54,196 bases of DNA from Candidatus Polarisedimenticolaceae bacterium (GTDB lineage: Bacteria; Acidobacteriota; Polarisedimenticolia; Polarisedimenticolales; DASRJG01), in assembly GCA_036376135.1 (NCBI GenBank), contig DASVAW010000093.1:1-54196 (forward strand), given 5' to 3'. The position numbers were made by a program, and so were the translations under genes. The notes beneath the pieces were generated by a model. The model was not told the DNA's origin. It searched no databases and was given only the letters and a program-made list of their open reading frames with translations. This document shows, in pieces, positions 1 through 10,100 of the stretch (its first letter is position 1; each line of letters opens with the position of its first letter).

Positions 1-157
<157 letters not shown>

Positions 158-366
158 GTGTGGATCCGATGGGCAAGCCCACCGGTTCGCTTGCATTGGA
201 GCCTGGCTTCCTCTCGGAAGCCTTCTTTGTTGAAGCAGACCTCGCAAGACTGGCACGCTCTATTTAGTTTTCAAAGAACATCGCAGGGACAGAACGGCCT
301 TCCGACCGTCCGGACGGCCTCGGGACTATGTCGTCCGAGTTACCGATCCCGTGCGAAGCGCGGAGA
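158..366 (-). promoter_or_regulatory. rRNA operon leader with boxA-like antitermination site
   Basis: About 210 bases between the probable promoter and 16S contain no gene. On the minus strand, TGTTCTTTGAAAACTAAATA (280-261) resembles the boxA element (TGCTCTTTAACA) at which NusB/NusE assemble antitermination complexes on rRNA transcripts, and similar strings precede 16S genes in many bacteria. A perfect 7-bp stem (GGCTTCC at 205-211 with GGAAGCC at 216-222) lies between it and 16S and may be part of a processing structure. Function is inferred from position and motif. Confidence 0.6.
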
Positions 367-415
367 ATACTAGCAGTGATTCAGACCGACGCAAGAGGTC
401 AACTCAATTTTTTTT
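367..415 (-). promoter_or_regulatory. probable rRNA promoter
   Basis: Read on the minus strand, an A8 tract (415-408) precedes TTGACC (402-397) and TTGCGT (394-389), and TAGTAT lies at 372-367. TTGCGT to TAGTAT has 16-bp spacing. TTGACC is a better -35 hexamer but lies 24 bp from TAGTAT, too far for normal sigma-70 geometry. The A-tract is where an UP element would be expected. The promoter call rests on position upstream of the rRNA leader plus these hexamers, and the precise -35 is undecided. Confidence 0.45.
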
Positions 416-465
416 GCCCGGACCGATCGAAGCCTAAATTGTTGCAAAGACAGGAGTTACAGACC

Positions 466-1692
466 TCATTTCGTCGACTTCCGCGCCTCCTTCAGCATCT
501 CCTGGACTTCGGCCTTGTCCGCCGCGTTGGGGCTCACTTTCAGGTAGGTCTCCAGGAAGGTGATCGCCCCTTTCATGTCGCCCTTTCGCAGCAAGGTGAA
601 CCCGAGCTCGCGGTTTCCCTCGGGGAAGTCGGGGTCGACCTCCAGGGACTTGCGATAGGCCATCTCCGCCTTGTCCTCGTCGCCCCGATTCGAGTAGTTC
701 GCGCCGATGTTGAACCACCGCTTGGGATCGGGCTTGGCGACGCTCTCCAGCTGCTTGAGGATCGCCTCCGCGTCCGCCTCGCGCCCGAGGTCGGTGTACA
801 GCGACACCAACTCCAGGTATGCGCCCGCATCGGACGGGGCCAGGGCCACCGCTTGCTCGAAGGCCTTTGCAGCCTCTTCTTTGCGACCCAGGTCCAGCAG
901 GATGATCCCGAGGTTGACGAACGGTGCAGCCTCCCCCGGCGACAGGTCGGCCTCCTCCCGGAGCAGCGTCACGGCCCGCTCCTTGTCCCCGGACTCGTAA
1001 CTTGCCGTGGCCAGTTGCGCGCGGACACCCGGCTGAGCGGGATTCAATTCGAGCGCCCGCTCCAGGTGGACCTTCGCTTCGGCGGCGCGCCCGACTTGGA
1101 GGGTGCACACGCCGAGCAGGTAGAGCGCCGCAGGATCGTCCGGGTTGGCCTCGAGGAAGTTCTTCAGCATCCCTTCGGCTTCCGCATGTCGGCTTTCACG
1201 GATCGCCCGGCTCGCTTCGCCGAGCATGTCCGGCCCGCCCGCGGCGGGGACTCCTCCCCCGCTCGCGACCGGAACCCCGAGGATCGCAGTGAATTGCACG
1301 GTGGAGGAAGGCTCGATGCCCATTTCCTCGGTCGTTCGACCGTCTGAGACGGCCACATCCGCGTCGAACGTGACGTCCTTGCGGATGTTCTTCACCACGA
1401 CGTGGAGGGCACCGAGCTTCAGGTCGCCCTTCGTCACGGCGAGTCGATAAGGACCGGGATTGAGGAACGGGATCTTGAATCGCCCGTCCTTCTTCGTCTT
1501 GATCGACTTCGTGCCCCCTCGCTCGGGCGCGGTGATCGCTGAGACCTCAGCCTCCGCAACGGGCGTACCGTCCGCGGTCGCGACGGTGCCCTCGAACGTG
1601 ACGGCTCCCGGTCGCTGAGCCCGGGCCGATAAAGGCATCGCCACCGCGGCGACGAAACCCAACGCTATTCCCATGCCTCGCATTGCGGTCAT
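466..1692 (-). CDS. secreted carboxypeptidase-regulatory-like / TPR protein
   Basis: This 408-residue protein begins with a signal peptide (hydrophobic core ending near SARAQ). A carboxypeptidase-regulatory-like beta-sandwich covers about residues 30-110 (GTVATADGTPVAEAEVSAIT pattern, GRFKIPFLNPGPYRLAV). Tetratricopeptide repeats run from about 155 to 400, with the usual A-LY-LG and AL-LNP patterns. The ATG at 1692 is preferred over an upstream in-frame ATG because GGGAGG lies 6 bp before it and the signal peptide then starts correctly. It is divergent from the VWFA gene at 1809 and is a paralogue of the protein at 22012-23247. TPR proteins generally scaffold protein complexes. No catalytic residues are evident, and a periplasmic or surface scaffold is inference. 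Confidence 0.85.
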   Translation of the reverse strand: MTAMRGMGIALGFVAAVAMPLSARAQRPGAVTFEGTVATADGTPVAEAEVSAITAPERGGTKSIKTKKDGRFKIPFLNPGPYRLAVTKGDLKLGALHVVVKNIRKDVTFDADVAVSDGRTTEEMGIEPSSTVQFTAILGVPVASGGGVPAAGGPDMLGEASRAIRESRHAEAEGMLKNFLEANPDDPAALYLLGVCTLQVGRAAEAKVHLERALELNPAQPGVRAQLATASYESGDKERAVTLLREEADLSPGEAAPFVNLGIILLDLGRKEEAAKAFEQAVALAPSDAGAYLELVSLYTDLGREADAEAILKQLESVAKPDPKRWFNIGANYSNRGDEDKAEMAYRKSLEVDPDFPEGNRELGFTLLRKGDMKGAITFLETYLKVSPNAADKAEVQEMLKEARKSTK

Positions 1693-1808
1693 TCCGGACC
1701 TCCCTCGCTTGGATCGGCCATTATAGGAATCTCGACAGATCCGCCTCTCGGGAACGGTCACGGGCCTGGCGCGCGGGGCACGGTTAGAATGGCCCTTCGG
1801 GAGTGCTC
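1693..1808. promoter_or_regulatory. divergent promoter region
   Basis: This 116-bp gap separates two outward-facing genes. On the minus strand a perfect TATAAT (1725-1720) lies about 28 bases before the TPR-protein start. On the plus strand TAGAAT (1785-1790) lies 18 bases before the VWFA start. Neither has a convincing -35 hexamer at 16-18 bp, so only the -10 assignments are proposed. Confidence 0.4.
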
Positions 1809-3512
1809 ATGTCGCGACGGCTTCGACAACACGTGGTTGCCATGATGCTCGCCCTCACGGGCCCGGCCTTGGCGATCGAACGCGCCTCGGAACCTGCCGC
1901 TCCCGCTTCACCCATCGATACGGGCTACGAGGAGCGCGTAACCGTTCAGCTCGTGCAGATCAACTTCATCGCGGTGGACAAATCCGGCCGGCCGGTCGTC
2001 GACTTGAAGCCCGAAGAGATCGAGATCATCCACGGGCGTGAGAGGCAGACGGTCGCCTTCCTGCAGCCCTATTATCAGCCGCTCGCCGAAGAGGCGCCGT
2101 ACGAATCAGCACCCCAGGGGGCCGGCGGGCGCCCCGAACCGACGCCGGCGCAGGGAACCGCTCCGACGCTGCGGCCAGACACGACCACGCGGCGCTGGTT
2201 CCTGCTCGTCTTCGACAACTACCTGACCTCACCACGAACCCGGCTCGAGTCGATCGAGGCCGCGCGGTCATTCGTGTCGCAGAAGCTGGGCCCGCTCGAC
2301 CGCGTGGGTATCGCTGTTTTCGACGGCACCTTGCAGGTTCTCCAGAACTACACTTCGGACCAATCGAAATTGCTCGGCGCGTTGACCCGAGCGTTGCAGT
2401 TCACCGAGCACGCGGCGGAAGATCGGTCCCGCGCGGTGAAGGGCCTCGTGGATTCCATGGAACATTGCGCGACGGCGGTCGATGCGCCGTCGCGTCCGCT
2501 GTGCGCGCAGCGCATTGTCGACGACTACGAGAACACGCGCGTTCGGGAAGCGGACGCCCTCGCGACGGCGGTCGTGACCCTCTTGCGATCGTCGCGCGCG
2601 ATTCCCGACCCGAAGGCGGTGATCCTGTTCTCCGAGGGTTTCCCCCAGGATCCGGGCCAGGACGCCCGCGACGCGGCCGAGGCTGCGATGGGCTCCGAAG
2701 TGTCCCGGTACGTGTCGTCGCGCAATCGCCACACGATGCGTGAGAAGATCGACGCCATCGTCGTCGCGGCTGCGGAAACCAAGGCCTCCTTCTTCACGAT
2801 CAATCCTGGGGGTGCGTCCCGGCTTACCACGATCAGCGCGGCGAACGGGCGTTTCGCGGACAACCGCACCAACGTCATTCAGGTCGACCCGTACCGAACC
2901 GCGGAGTTGAACGCGCAGAATTCGCTTTCGGACGTCGCCACACGCACGGGCGGTGTGGCGCTTCAGGGCGCGGACGTCAGACGCGAGTTGGAGCGGATCG
3001 ACGCGCTGTCGCCCGCCCTTTACACGGTCGGCTACTACCCTACGTTGAAGGCGCTGCTGGACGACCGTCGGGAAGCGAGGATCCGGATCCTCCGGAAGGG
3101 CGTTCGGGCCGAATACCGGCGTGAGGCCGGCCCCCTGCGCGACGCGCCGCCGCTTGTCGGCTCCCTCGAGGTCGAGCCGGAATCCTGCGGTGCGGACGGC
3201 CGGCGAAACGTCGTCGTCCGGCTTCGCCTGGATCGATCGAGCCTCACCTTCAGTCGGCAGAAGAAGAGCGTAACGGCCAACTTCTCCGTCTACACGCGAT
3301 TCGTTCCCGCCGGTCGCGTCGTCGCGACCTCGGACGACTATCGCTTCTTCAATATCAGCAACACCGGGGAGGAGCACGCCTCGGGCGAGATTCCGAACCC
3401 CGTGATCGAACAGCGCTTCGCCCTTCCCTGCGCGGCCGTGACGATCCACGTCACCGCGTCCGACGGGACCTCCGGGGCGATCGGCGACTTCTCGGGATCC
3501 GTAGGGCCTTGA
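1809..3512 (+). CDS. VWFA-related acidobacterial-type secreted protein (copy 1)
   Basis: This 567-residue protein has a signal peptide (MMLALTGPALA). A short beta-domain follows (VTVQLVQINFIAVDKSGRPV...LKPEEIEI), then a von Willebrand A-like domain from about residue 128. The layout matches the 'VWFA-related Acidobacterial domain' family. The expected metal site DxSxS is degenerate: the strand reads FDNYLTSP near residue 134. ATG 1809 is chosen over GTG 1803 because GGGAG (1799-1803) is 5 bp upstream of the ATG. The stop overlaps the TTG start of the next gene (TTGA). Copy 2 at 5359 shares whole blocks such as FTINPGGA and LRLRLDRSSL. Family function is unknown; an envelope adhesion or assembly role is inference. 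Confidence 0.9.
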   Translation: MSRRLRQHVVAMMLALTGPALAIERASEPAAPASPIDTGYEERVTVQLVQINFIAVDKSGRPVVDLKPEEIEIIHGRERQTVAFLQPYYQPLAEEAPYESAPQGAGGRPEPTPAQGTAPTLRPDTTTRRWFLLVFDNYLTSPRTRLESIEAARSFVSQKLGPLDRVGIAVFDGTLQVLQNYTSDQSKLLGALTRALQFTEHAAEDRSRAVKGLVDSMEHCATAVDAPSRPLCAQRIVDDYENTRVREADALATAVVTLLRSSRAIPDPKAVILFSEGFPQDPGQDARDAAEAAMGSEVSRYVSSRNRHTMREKIDAIVVAAAETKASFFTINPGGASRLTTISAANGRFADNRTNVIQVDPYRTAELNAQNSLSDVATRTGGVALQGADVRRELERIDALSPALYTVGYYPTLKALLDDRREARIRILRKGVRAEYRREAGPLRDAPPLVGSLEVEPESCGADGRRNVVVRLRLDRSSLTFSRQKKSVTANFSVYTRFVPAGRVVATSDDYRFFNISNTGEEHASGEIPNPVIEQRFALPCAAVTIHVTASDGTSGAIGDFSGSVGP

Positions 3513-5320
3513 GCAAGGGCATACGGCCGGGCCTCGCCGCCGCCCTGACGGCGCTTTGCGTCGTCGCCGCCTGCCGGCCCGCCGAGACCGAACACGCCCG
3601 GCACGTGATCCTGGTGACGCTGGACACCGTCCGCGCGGATCGAATCGGTTGTTACGGGAGGCCCTCCGCGGGGACGCCCTGGCTCGACGGCCTCGCAGCG
3701 CGCGGGATGCGGGTGGAGCGCGCCTACGCCCCAGCGCCGATCACGCTCCCGTCGCACGTCTCGCTGCTCAGCGGACTGATTCCCCCCCACACGGGGGTGC
3801 ACGACAACGGCGACACGAAGACCGTTCCGGGCGTCCGGATGCTCGCCGAACGCCTGTCGGAAGCGGGGTTCTTCACCGCGGCCGCCGTCGGCGGATTCCC
3901 GGTAGCCTCGCGTTTCCCCGTCGCGAGAGGCTTCCAGCAATTCGACGACCGGTTCGTGGACGCGAGGAATCCCGCGGGGCTCGAACGGGATGCCGGGGAA
4001 GTCGTCCGTGCGGCCATCAGGGCGGCGTCGGGTCGCGGCGGTCGCCGCTTGTTCCTCTGGGTCCACCTGTTCGACGCACACGACCCCTACGAACCTCCGG
4101 ATCCCTGGCGATCGCGATACAAGGAGGATCCGTACCAGGGAGAGATCGCGAGGGTCGATGCCGCCCTGGCCGATCTCGAGAGCGGACTGCGGCCCGTGCT
4201 CGGGGCCGAGCCCACGCTCTGGGTGGTGGTGTCCGACCACGGCGAGGGTCTGGGGGAACACGGTGAGGAAACCCACGGCTTCTTTCTCTACGAACCGACC
4301 GTCCGTGTCCCGCTGCTCCTCGCCGGGCCGGGAGTCGAAGCCGGCCGCGTAATCCCGGGACCGGTCGGCACCGTCGACGTGACCCCAACCATCCTCGACC
4401 GAGTTGGCGTCCCGGTCCCTCCAGGGCTCGACGGACGCCCCGTAACCGCGTCCGGCTCCGGTCGACCCATCGCGATCGAAACGCTGCTGCCGGCCCGGCA
4501 TTACGGATGGAGTGCGCTCCATTCCGCGGTGGACGGGCGCAAGAAGTACATCGAGGCGCCTCGAGCGGAGTTCTACGACGTCGTGGACGATCCGCAGGAG
4601 GCCCACAACCGCCTCGGCGAGTGGAACGAGGAAGCCGAGGAGCTGGCGGGCTGGCTTCGGGAGTTGCGCGGATCGGGGCGCGACGCTTCCGCCGCGTCGC
4701 CGGACCCTCGCTTGGCGAGCCTCGGGTACGTGGGTTCCGGGGCGAGCAAGCCTCGAAACGGAGCGCCCGCGGATCCCAAGGACATGCTCGCGATCTACCG
4801 CGACTTCCAACGTGTAGGCAGGCTCCTGGAGTCAGGCCGTCCCCAAGACGCCCTCCCCGTCCTCGATCGGCTGACCCGGGCCGGTGAGACCGACGGAATC
4901 CGATTCCAGCGGGCGCGGGCGCTCCGCATGCTCGGGCGCCTCTCGGAGGCCTCGGAGGAGCTCGCTCAGCTCGAGGGCTTTCCCGGCGCCTCGCTGGAAC
5001 GAGCACGGATCGCTGCGGCCATGGGGGACGGCCCCCGGACCCTTCGCGAGGCGAACAAGCATCTCCTGGAGGCACCGAGTGACGCCGAAGGCCTCCTCTT
5101 CCGGGGAGCGGGGCGGGAGATGACCGGAGACCCCGGGGCGGCCGAGGCGGACTACCGCGCCGCTCTGGAGGTGAACCCGGCGTTCGGCGCGGCCTCCCTC
5201 CGCCTCATCCGGCTGGTCGTGCTCGCCGGCAGGGTCGAGGAGGCACGTTCGCTGCTTCGGCTGCACCTCACCCGTCATCCCGACGATACACTCGCTCGGA
5301 ACCTGCTCGCGGAGCTGTAG
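3509..5320 (+). CDS. sulfatase-like lipoprotein with C-terminal TPR repeats
   Basis: This 603-residue protein has a signal peptide with lipobox VAAC (Cys22), so it is probably a lipoprotein. The sulfatase/alkaline-phosphatase fold shows LVTLDTVRADRIGCYG (metal ligands Asp39, probably Asp44), FDAHDPY, and SDHGEGLGEHGEETHG. At the usual C/S-x-P-x-R nucleophile site it reads TLPSH (Thr79 to His83), so the formylglycine-forming Cys/Ser is absent and it is unlikely to be a classical sulfatase. A Thr nucleophile is known in other phosphatase/phosphotransferase branches of this superfamily. LASLGYVGSG at about 404-413 joins the enzyme domain to TPR-like repeats. It starts with TTG overlapping the upstream VWFA stop, indicating translational coupling. 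Substrate unknown. Confidence 0.85.
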   Translation: MSKGIRPGLAAALTALCVVAACRPAETEHARHVILVTLDTVRADRIGCYGRPSAGTPWLDGLAARGMRVERAYAPAPITLPSHVSLLSGLIPPHTGVHDNGDTKTVPGVRMLAERLSEAGFFTAAAVGGFPVASRFPVARGFQQFDDRFVDARNPAGLERDAGEVVRAAIRAASGRGGRRLFLWVHLFDAHDPYEPPDPWRSRYKEDPYQGEIARVDAALADLESGLRPVLGAEPTLWVVVSDHGEGLGEHGEETHGFFLYEPTVRVPLLLAGPGVEAGRVIPGPVGTVDVTPTILDRVGVPVPPGLDGRPVTASGSGRPIAIETLLPARHYGWSALHSAVDGRKKYIEAPRAEFYDVVDDPQEAHNRLGEWNEEAEELAGWLRELRGSGRDASAASPDPRLASLGYVGSGASKPRNGAPADPKDMLAIYRDFQRVGRLLESGRPQDALPVLDRLTRAGETDGIRFQRARALRMLGRLSEASEELAQLEGFPGASLERARIAAAMGDGPRTLREANKHLLEAPSDAEGLLFRGAGREMTGDPGAAEADYRAALEVNPAFGAASLRLIRLVVLAGRVEEARSLLRLHLTRHPDDTLARNLLAEL

Positions 5321-5323
5321 CCC

Positions 5324-5340
5324 GCCTGCCGCCGGCAGGC
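5324..5340 (+). other. small stem-loop between sulfatase-like and second VWFA gene
   Basis: GCCTGCC (5324-5330) pairs perfectly with GGCAGGC (5334-5340) around a 3-base loop, followed by CTTTCTC. It sits 4 bases after the upstream stop and 18 bases before the next start. The U-run is poor, so it may be a weak terminator or a processing/stability hairpin inside one operon. Confidence 0.4.
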
Positions 5341-5358
5341 CTTTCTCGAGGAGGCCCC

Positions 5359-7041
5359 ATGCGCTCCTTGCCCACGGCCCTCGCACTTTTCGTTGTGGTG
5401 GCTCGGGCAACCCCGGCAGCGCCCGCCGCGGTTCCGGCCGCCGAAAGACCGACCGAACGCAACCTCGTCGAGCGCGTAACCGTCAGGCTGATCCAGCTCA
5501 ACTTCGTGGCCGTCGAAGACGACGGTCGGCCGGTGACCGACCTCCGCGCAGAGGAGGTCGAGTTGCGCATCGACGGCGTCCGCACGCCGCTCGCCTTCCT
5601 GCAGGGCCAATCGCCTTCGCCGGTGACCCCGGAGCCGCGGCCAGGAGGTCTTGCCAATCCCGAAGCTACGCCCCCACTCGACACCCGGAGGACGCCGGGC
5701 GGCGTGCCCACCGATGCCGACCGCGGGCGGTGGATCGTCTTCCTGTTCGACCACGTCCAGGCCTCGCCGCGGACGCGGGTCGAGTCCCTTCTCGCCGCGG
5801 AGTCGTTCCTGATGCAACGCCTTCGCCCCGCCGATCGCGTTGCGATCGCGGTCTTCGACTCCCGCCTGCGCTTTGTCCAGAATTTCACCCGCGATCGGTC
5901 GAGCCTGCTCGCCACGATCGAGGGACTCCGGGCGGGAACGCCGCGCGCGTCGGCCGAACGCGCGCGTGCCATCGACCAGCTGATCCTCGAGCTCCAAAAC
6001 TGCCGCGACCGTGGCGCGAGCGCGACGGAGCAGTGCGCGAATCGGGTGGTTACGTCGTACGCGGACGACCGGGTTCGCGAGCTCGATGCCTTCGCCTCCG
6101 CGCTTCGCTGGGTCCTGTACGCCGTGGCAGGCGTCCCGGAGGCGAAGACCGTCGTGGTCTTCAGCGAGGGGGTCTCCCGAGATCCGTCGCGGGACGGCAC
6201 GGATGCCGCGGCTGCGGTGCTCGGCATCGGAACGAGTCGCACCGGCGGTGCGGCATCGCGATTCGAAACCGAGGAGCGATTCGACGAGGTCGCCGAGGCT
6301 GCGTCGCTCGCGAAGGCCGCCGTCTTCACCATCAATCCGGGCGGAGCCCCGCGGATGACCTCCCTCAGCGCGGCACGCCCCGGCACCGAGGCCGGAGCCG
6401 GCAACGCGCTCCAGATCGACCCGTGGCGCTCGGCGGAGCGAAACGCGCAGCAGTCGCTGCAGGAGATCTCCTGGCGCACCGGGGGGATCGCCGCGCAAGG
6501 TGCCGATGTGCTTGCCGAGCTCGAGCGGATCGACGCCGTGTCGGCGGCGCTTTACACGCTCGGGTACTACGCGTCCGACGGAGAGCCCGCGGAACGCAAG
6601 GTCAAGATCCGCGTCCTTCGCAAGGACGTGAAGGCCGAATTCCAGCGGGATATCCCTCCCCCGCCTCCCGACCGGGCCCCGATCGCAGGGCAGTTCGTGC
6701 TGGAGTCCGGCGCCTGCGACGAAGCGGGCCGAAGACCCGTCACCTTGCGCCTTCGCCTCGACCGATCGAGCCTCGCCTTCACGCGCCTCGCCGGCAAGTT
6801 CGTCGCGAACTTCTCCATGTTCCTTCGCATCGCCCCGGGCGCGGGGGGGCCCCCGGACTTCGAGGACTTCCGGACGCTGAGTGTCTCGAGCCCCGTGCGC
6901 GAGCACGAGTCCGGCCGACCGGCGGATCCCACCGTGGAGCAACGACTGACGCTGCCCTGCCGAGCCTACACCGCGATCCTCACCGTCACGGATGCGGGTA
7001 GCGGATCCCGGCGGGAATTCGTGGAGTCGATCGCCGAGTGA
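5359..7041 (+). CDS. VWFA-related acidobacterial-type secreted protein (copy 2)
   Basis: This 560-residue protein has an Ala-rich signal peptide. The same beta-domain as copy 1 follows (VTVRLIQLNFVAVEDDGRPV), then a VWA-like domain starting near residue 125 (FDHVQASP at the degenerate metal site) and a C-terminal beta domain (LRLRLDRSSLAFTRLAGKF). The ATG at 5359 has GAGGAGG 5 bp upstream. It is clearly paralogous to the gene at 1809, and the two flank the sulfatase-like gene. A strong inverted repeat follows the stop. The role is unknown. A secreted structural or ligand-binding protein is inferred from domain type, and the altered MIDAS suggests metal-dependent ligand binding may be weak or different. 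Confidence 0.9.
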   Translation: MRSLPTALALFVVVARATPAAPAAVPAAERPTERNLVERVTVRLIQLNFVAVEDDGRPVTDLRAEEVELRIDGVRTPLAFLQGQSPSPVTPEPRPGGLANPEATPPLDTRRTPGGVPTDADRGRWIVFLFDHVQASPRTRVESLLAAESFLMQRLRPADRVAIAVFDSRLRFVQNFTRDRSSLLATIEGLRAGTPRASAERARAIDQLILELQNCRDRGASATEQCANRVVTSYADDRVRELDAFASALRWVLYAVAGVPEAKTVVVFSEGVSRDPSRDGTDAAAAVLGIGTSRTGGAASRFETEERFDEVAEAASLAKAAVFTINPGGAPRMTSLSAARPGTEAGAGNALQIDPWRSAERNAQQSLQEISWRTGGIAAQGADVLAELERIDAVSAALYTLGYYASDGEPAERKVKIRVLRKDVKAEFQRDIPPPPPDRAPIAGQFVLESGACDEAGRRPVTLRLRLDRSSLAFTRLAGKFVANFSMFLRIAPGAGGPPDFEDFRTLSVSSPVREHESGRPADPTVEQRLTLPCRAYTAILTVTDAGSGSRREFVESIAE

Positions 7042-7053
7042 GGCCGACAAAAA

Positions 7054-7083
7054 GAAGAGGGGGCCCGGTCGGGCCCCCTCTTC
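7054..7083. terminator. bidirectional terminator between convergent genes
   Basis: A perfect 13-bp inverted repeat (GAAGAGGGGGCCC at 7054-7066 with its complement at 7071-7083) surrounds a GGTC loop. It lies between the stop of the plus-strand VWFA gene (7041) and the stop of the minus-strand receptor (7105), so it can serve both. A-rich sequence before the stem on the plus strand gives a short U-run on the minus-strand transcript. Confidence 0.8.
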
Positions 7084-7104
7084 GCGGCCAAGGCCGTTCC
7101 GACG

Positions 7105-10100
7105 TTACCAGGTCAACGCAAAATTCAGGCGGTAAGCCCGAGGCGTCTGCAAGTTGGTGCCCGCCGTGCCGTAGGCGGTCGGGAAGCCCAGCGTGTAGTT
7201 CGTGCGACGCTGGGCGGCCGACCCAGGAGCCTCGAACCAGGTCGAGCTCACGACCAGGGTGTTCTGCTCGTTCGTGACGTTGAAACACTCGAACATCGCC
7301 TCGAAGTTCGTGTTCTTGCTGAACTTGAACCGATACTTCGCGGAAAGGTCGAGGTTCCAGGCGTTGGGTTCGCGGCCCGTGGAGCCGCGCGGGTCGGTGA
7401 AGTGCTGCACGGTAGCGACCTGATCGCCGGTCAGCGCATTGGCACAGGGTGCGCTGGCGAGACACTCGGTCCCGAGCGGCAGGTCCTGAGTGCCGTTGTA
7501 TCCCGGTCCGACGATCTGGCTGTACGTGCGGTTACGCGCCCACGGGTTGCCCGCCCGGAAGTCGAAGATCGACCCGACCGAGAGGCCGTGCCTCGCGCTC
7601 TTGAGGGGAATCTCGTAGCTCGCCTGGAACTTCACGGCGTGCTTCACGTCGAACGACAGCAGTCCGTACCGATTCTGGGTGGCGTCGGGAACGTCATAGG
7701 CGCCGAACGAGTCGAACCCGTTCTCCGTCTCGACGTTGCCCTCGGTCTTGGACCAGACGTAGTTCGCGCGCAGTTCCCAGTTGTTGGCGAAGCGCTTGTC
7801 GGCGGTCAGGATGACCCCCTCGTAGGAGCGCTTGGCGTCCTCATTGATCCCCAGGGTCTGGATCTGCCGGGAGGTGACGACGTCGGGCGGCGTGAACACG
7901 TAGTCGAAGTCGAACGTCTGCGTGATGATGTTGTCCCAGTCGCGCTTGACGTACTTCGCGCCGACACCGAAGGTCGGATTGAACTGGAACTCGTACCCCA
8001 AAGTGTATTCGTCGATCGACTGGGGCTGGATGCCCGGCTCGAAGAGGTTCGATCCCGGATCGGGACGGACCTCGAAGAGCGTCTGCCAGCCGGTCGGGCT
8101 TCCCGAGGGTCCGGGAGGATTCGGGAAGTTGGCATTGAACAGGAAGTTGTACGACGACTGGCCGCCCGCGCCGCGCACGAACGGCGATAGCGTCGTGATG
8201 TTGACGCCCGCGAGGTAGCGGGACGCGGTCGCCTTGACGAGGTGTTTGCCCTGGCCGGTGACGTCCCACGCGACGCCCAGGCGCGGCGCGAAGCCGTCGT
8301 CCTTGATGATCTTCTCTCCGACGTCGTTGCGGTTGTCGGACTTCTCCCAGCGCAACCCGAGGTTGAACGCGAGGTTCTCGTTCAGCTGCCACTCGTCGTT
8401 GACGTAGAGGGCGGTGAACTTGTTGATCGGGATCGCGGTGTTCGGCTCCGCGTAGTCGATCATGTAGAAGAACGCGCGGTTCGCCGGATCGTCCGGATCG
8501 GCGAGCGCGTCCAGGCGGTAGAAATACGTGAGCGAGTTCCCCTGGATGATCGACGCGCCGACCCGGTCCTGTTCCTTGTAATCCGCGCCGATCTTGATCG
8601 TGTGGCTCCCGATGGAGTCGGTGTCCAGGAACTTCGTGGCCTGCAGTTCCCACTGCTCGCGGCGCCGATCCTCGGGGGTCTCGTCGAAGATGTTGGCGTC
8701 GTAGGTGTCGTTCGGGATGGCGCCGAACGGATCGTACGGACCTTCGATCGCGGGACCGTTGCCGGCCGCAGGACCGGAGCCGAGCGCCTCGTCGAAGATG
8801 AACTGCGGTTTCGACGGGATCGGAGTGAGCGGCTGGATCTTGAAGGAGTTCTTGAACCGCGTGTACTTGAAGTCGGTGGTCAGGGTCGGGGACCAGTTCG
8901 CCGTCCAGTTCAGGATGTACGAGAAGCCGCCCTGGCCCTGGAGGTCGACCGTATAGCTGTCGTAGCAATCCCCGCCGAAGAACAGCTGGCCGTAGCAACG
9001 CGTCGTGCGGGCCGGATCCTCGAAGAAGCTGTACTGGAAGCGATGGTTGTTCGTCGCCTGCCAGGTCAGCTTCAGGGACGGGATGTCCCCGTCGAAGAAG
9101 TTGATGTAGGTCCCGTTCCCCGACGTTCCGCCGGTCGGGTTGCCGAGCACGGCGTTCGCGCGGTTGTCGATACGGTCGTAGCTCATGAAGAACCAGGCCG
9201 TGTCGACGACGATGGGCCCGCCGAGCGTCAGGCTCATGCGGTTCGTTTCCTTGTCGGCCCCCGGGTCGTAGGTCGTTCTCCGGGCCGGCCGGTTGTAGGT
9301 GAACCCGAGCCCCTGCCCGGCGGTCACCGGCGCGGCGAACTCTCCTTCGGACGCGGGAGAATAGAGCCGGGTCCAGCGCGGGGCGCTGATCACGTCGCGG
9401 AACGAGCCCGTGAACTCGTTGCCCCCCGACTTGATGGTGACGCTCGTCAGGCCACCCTGGAACTCGCCGTATTCCGCCGAGACGCCGGTCAGCTTGATCT
9501 CGACCGACTCGATCGCGTCGAAGTTCACGTTGGAGCCGAACGTCCCCGTGACCGGGTCGCGCGTCGAGACGCCGTCGACCAGGTACTGATTGGAGCTCGA
9601 AGTACCGCCGAGGACGTTCGGGTTCGAACCGCCGGTCACGCCGGGGGCGAACTGAACGAGCGACTGGTAGCTGCGTCCGGCGGGCAGGCTGTCGGTGAAG
9701 GCCTTGTCGTAGTTCCCCGCCGACTCCGTCGCCGTCTTGTCGACGACCGGACGGGTCGCGGTGACCGTGACCGTCTCGGACAGCTCGCCTTCCTTGAGCA
9801 CGACGGGAAGCTGAGTCGTCCGGTCCTTCTGGATGTCGGTCTCGATCGACAGGGTGATGTACCCCTGAAGCTGGGCGACGACGGTGAACTTGCCCTGCGG
9901 AAGATCGGGAACGAAGAAATTGCCTTCCGCGTCGGTGATGCGCACCACGTCGCGGATCAGCTCGGGGGAGCGCACCTGGATGGTGACGCCGACGAGGGGT
10001 TCGCCCTTTTCATCGGCCACCTTGCCACGGAGCGTTCCGTAGAGGGTGGAGCCGGCCAGCACCTCCCCGCCCGCAAGCCACATCAGCGGCAGGGCGAGAA

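Noticed and set aside
397-402. TTGACC as the rRNA -35 hexamer
   Set aside because: It is a good match but lies 24 bp from the only AT-rich -10 candidate. It is kept as part of the promoter region without assigning it as the -35.
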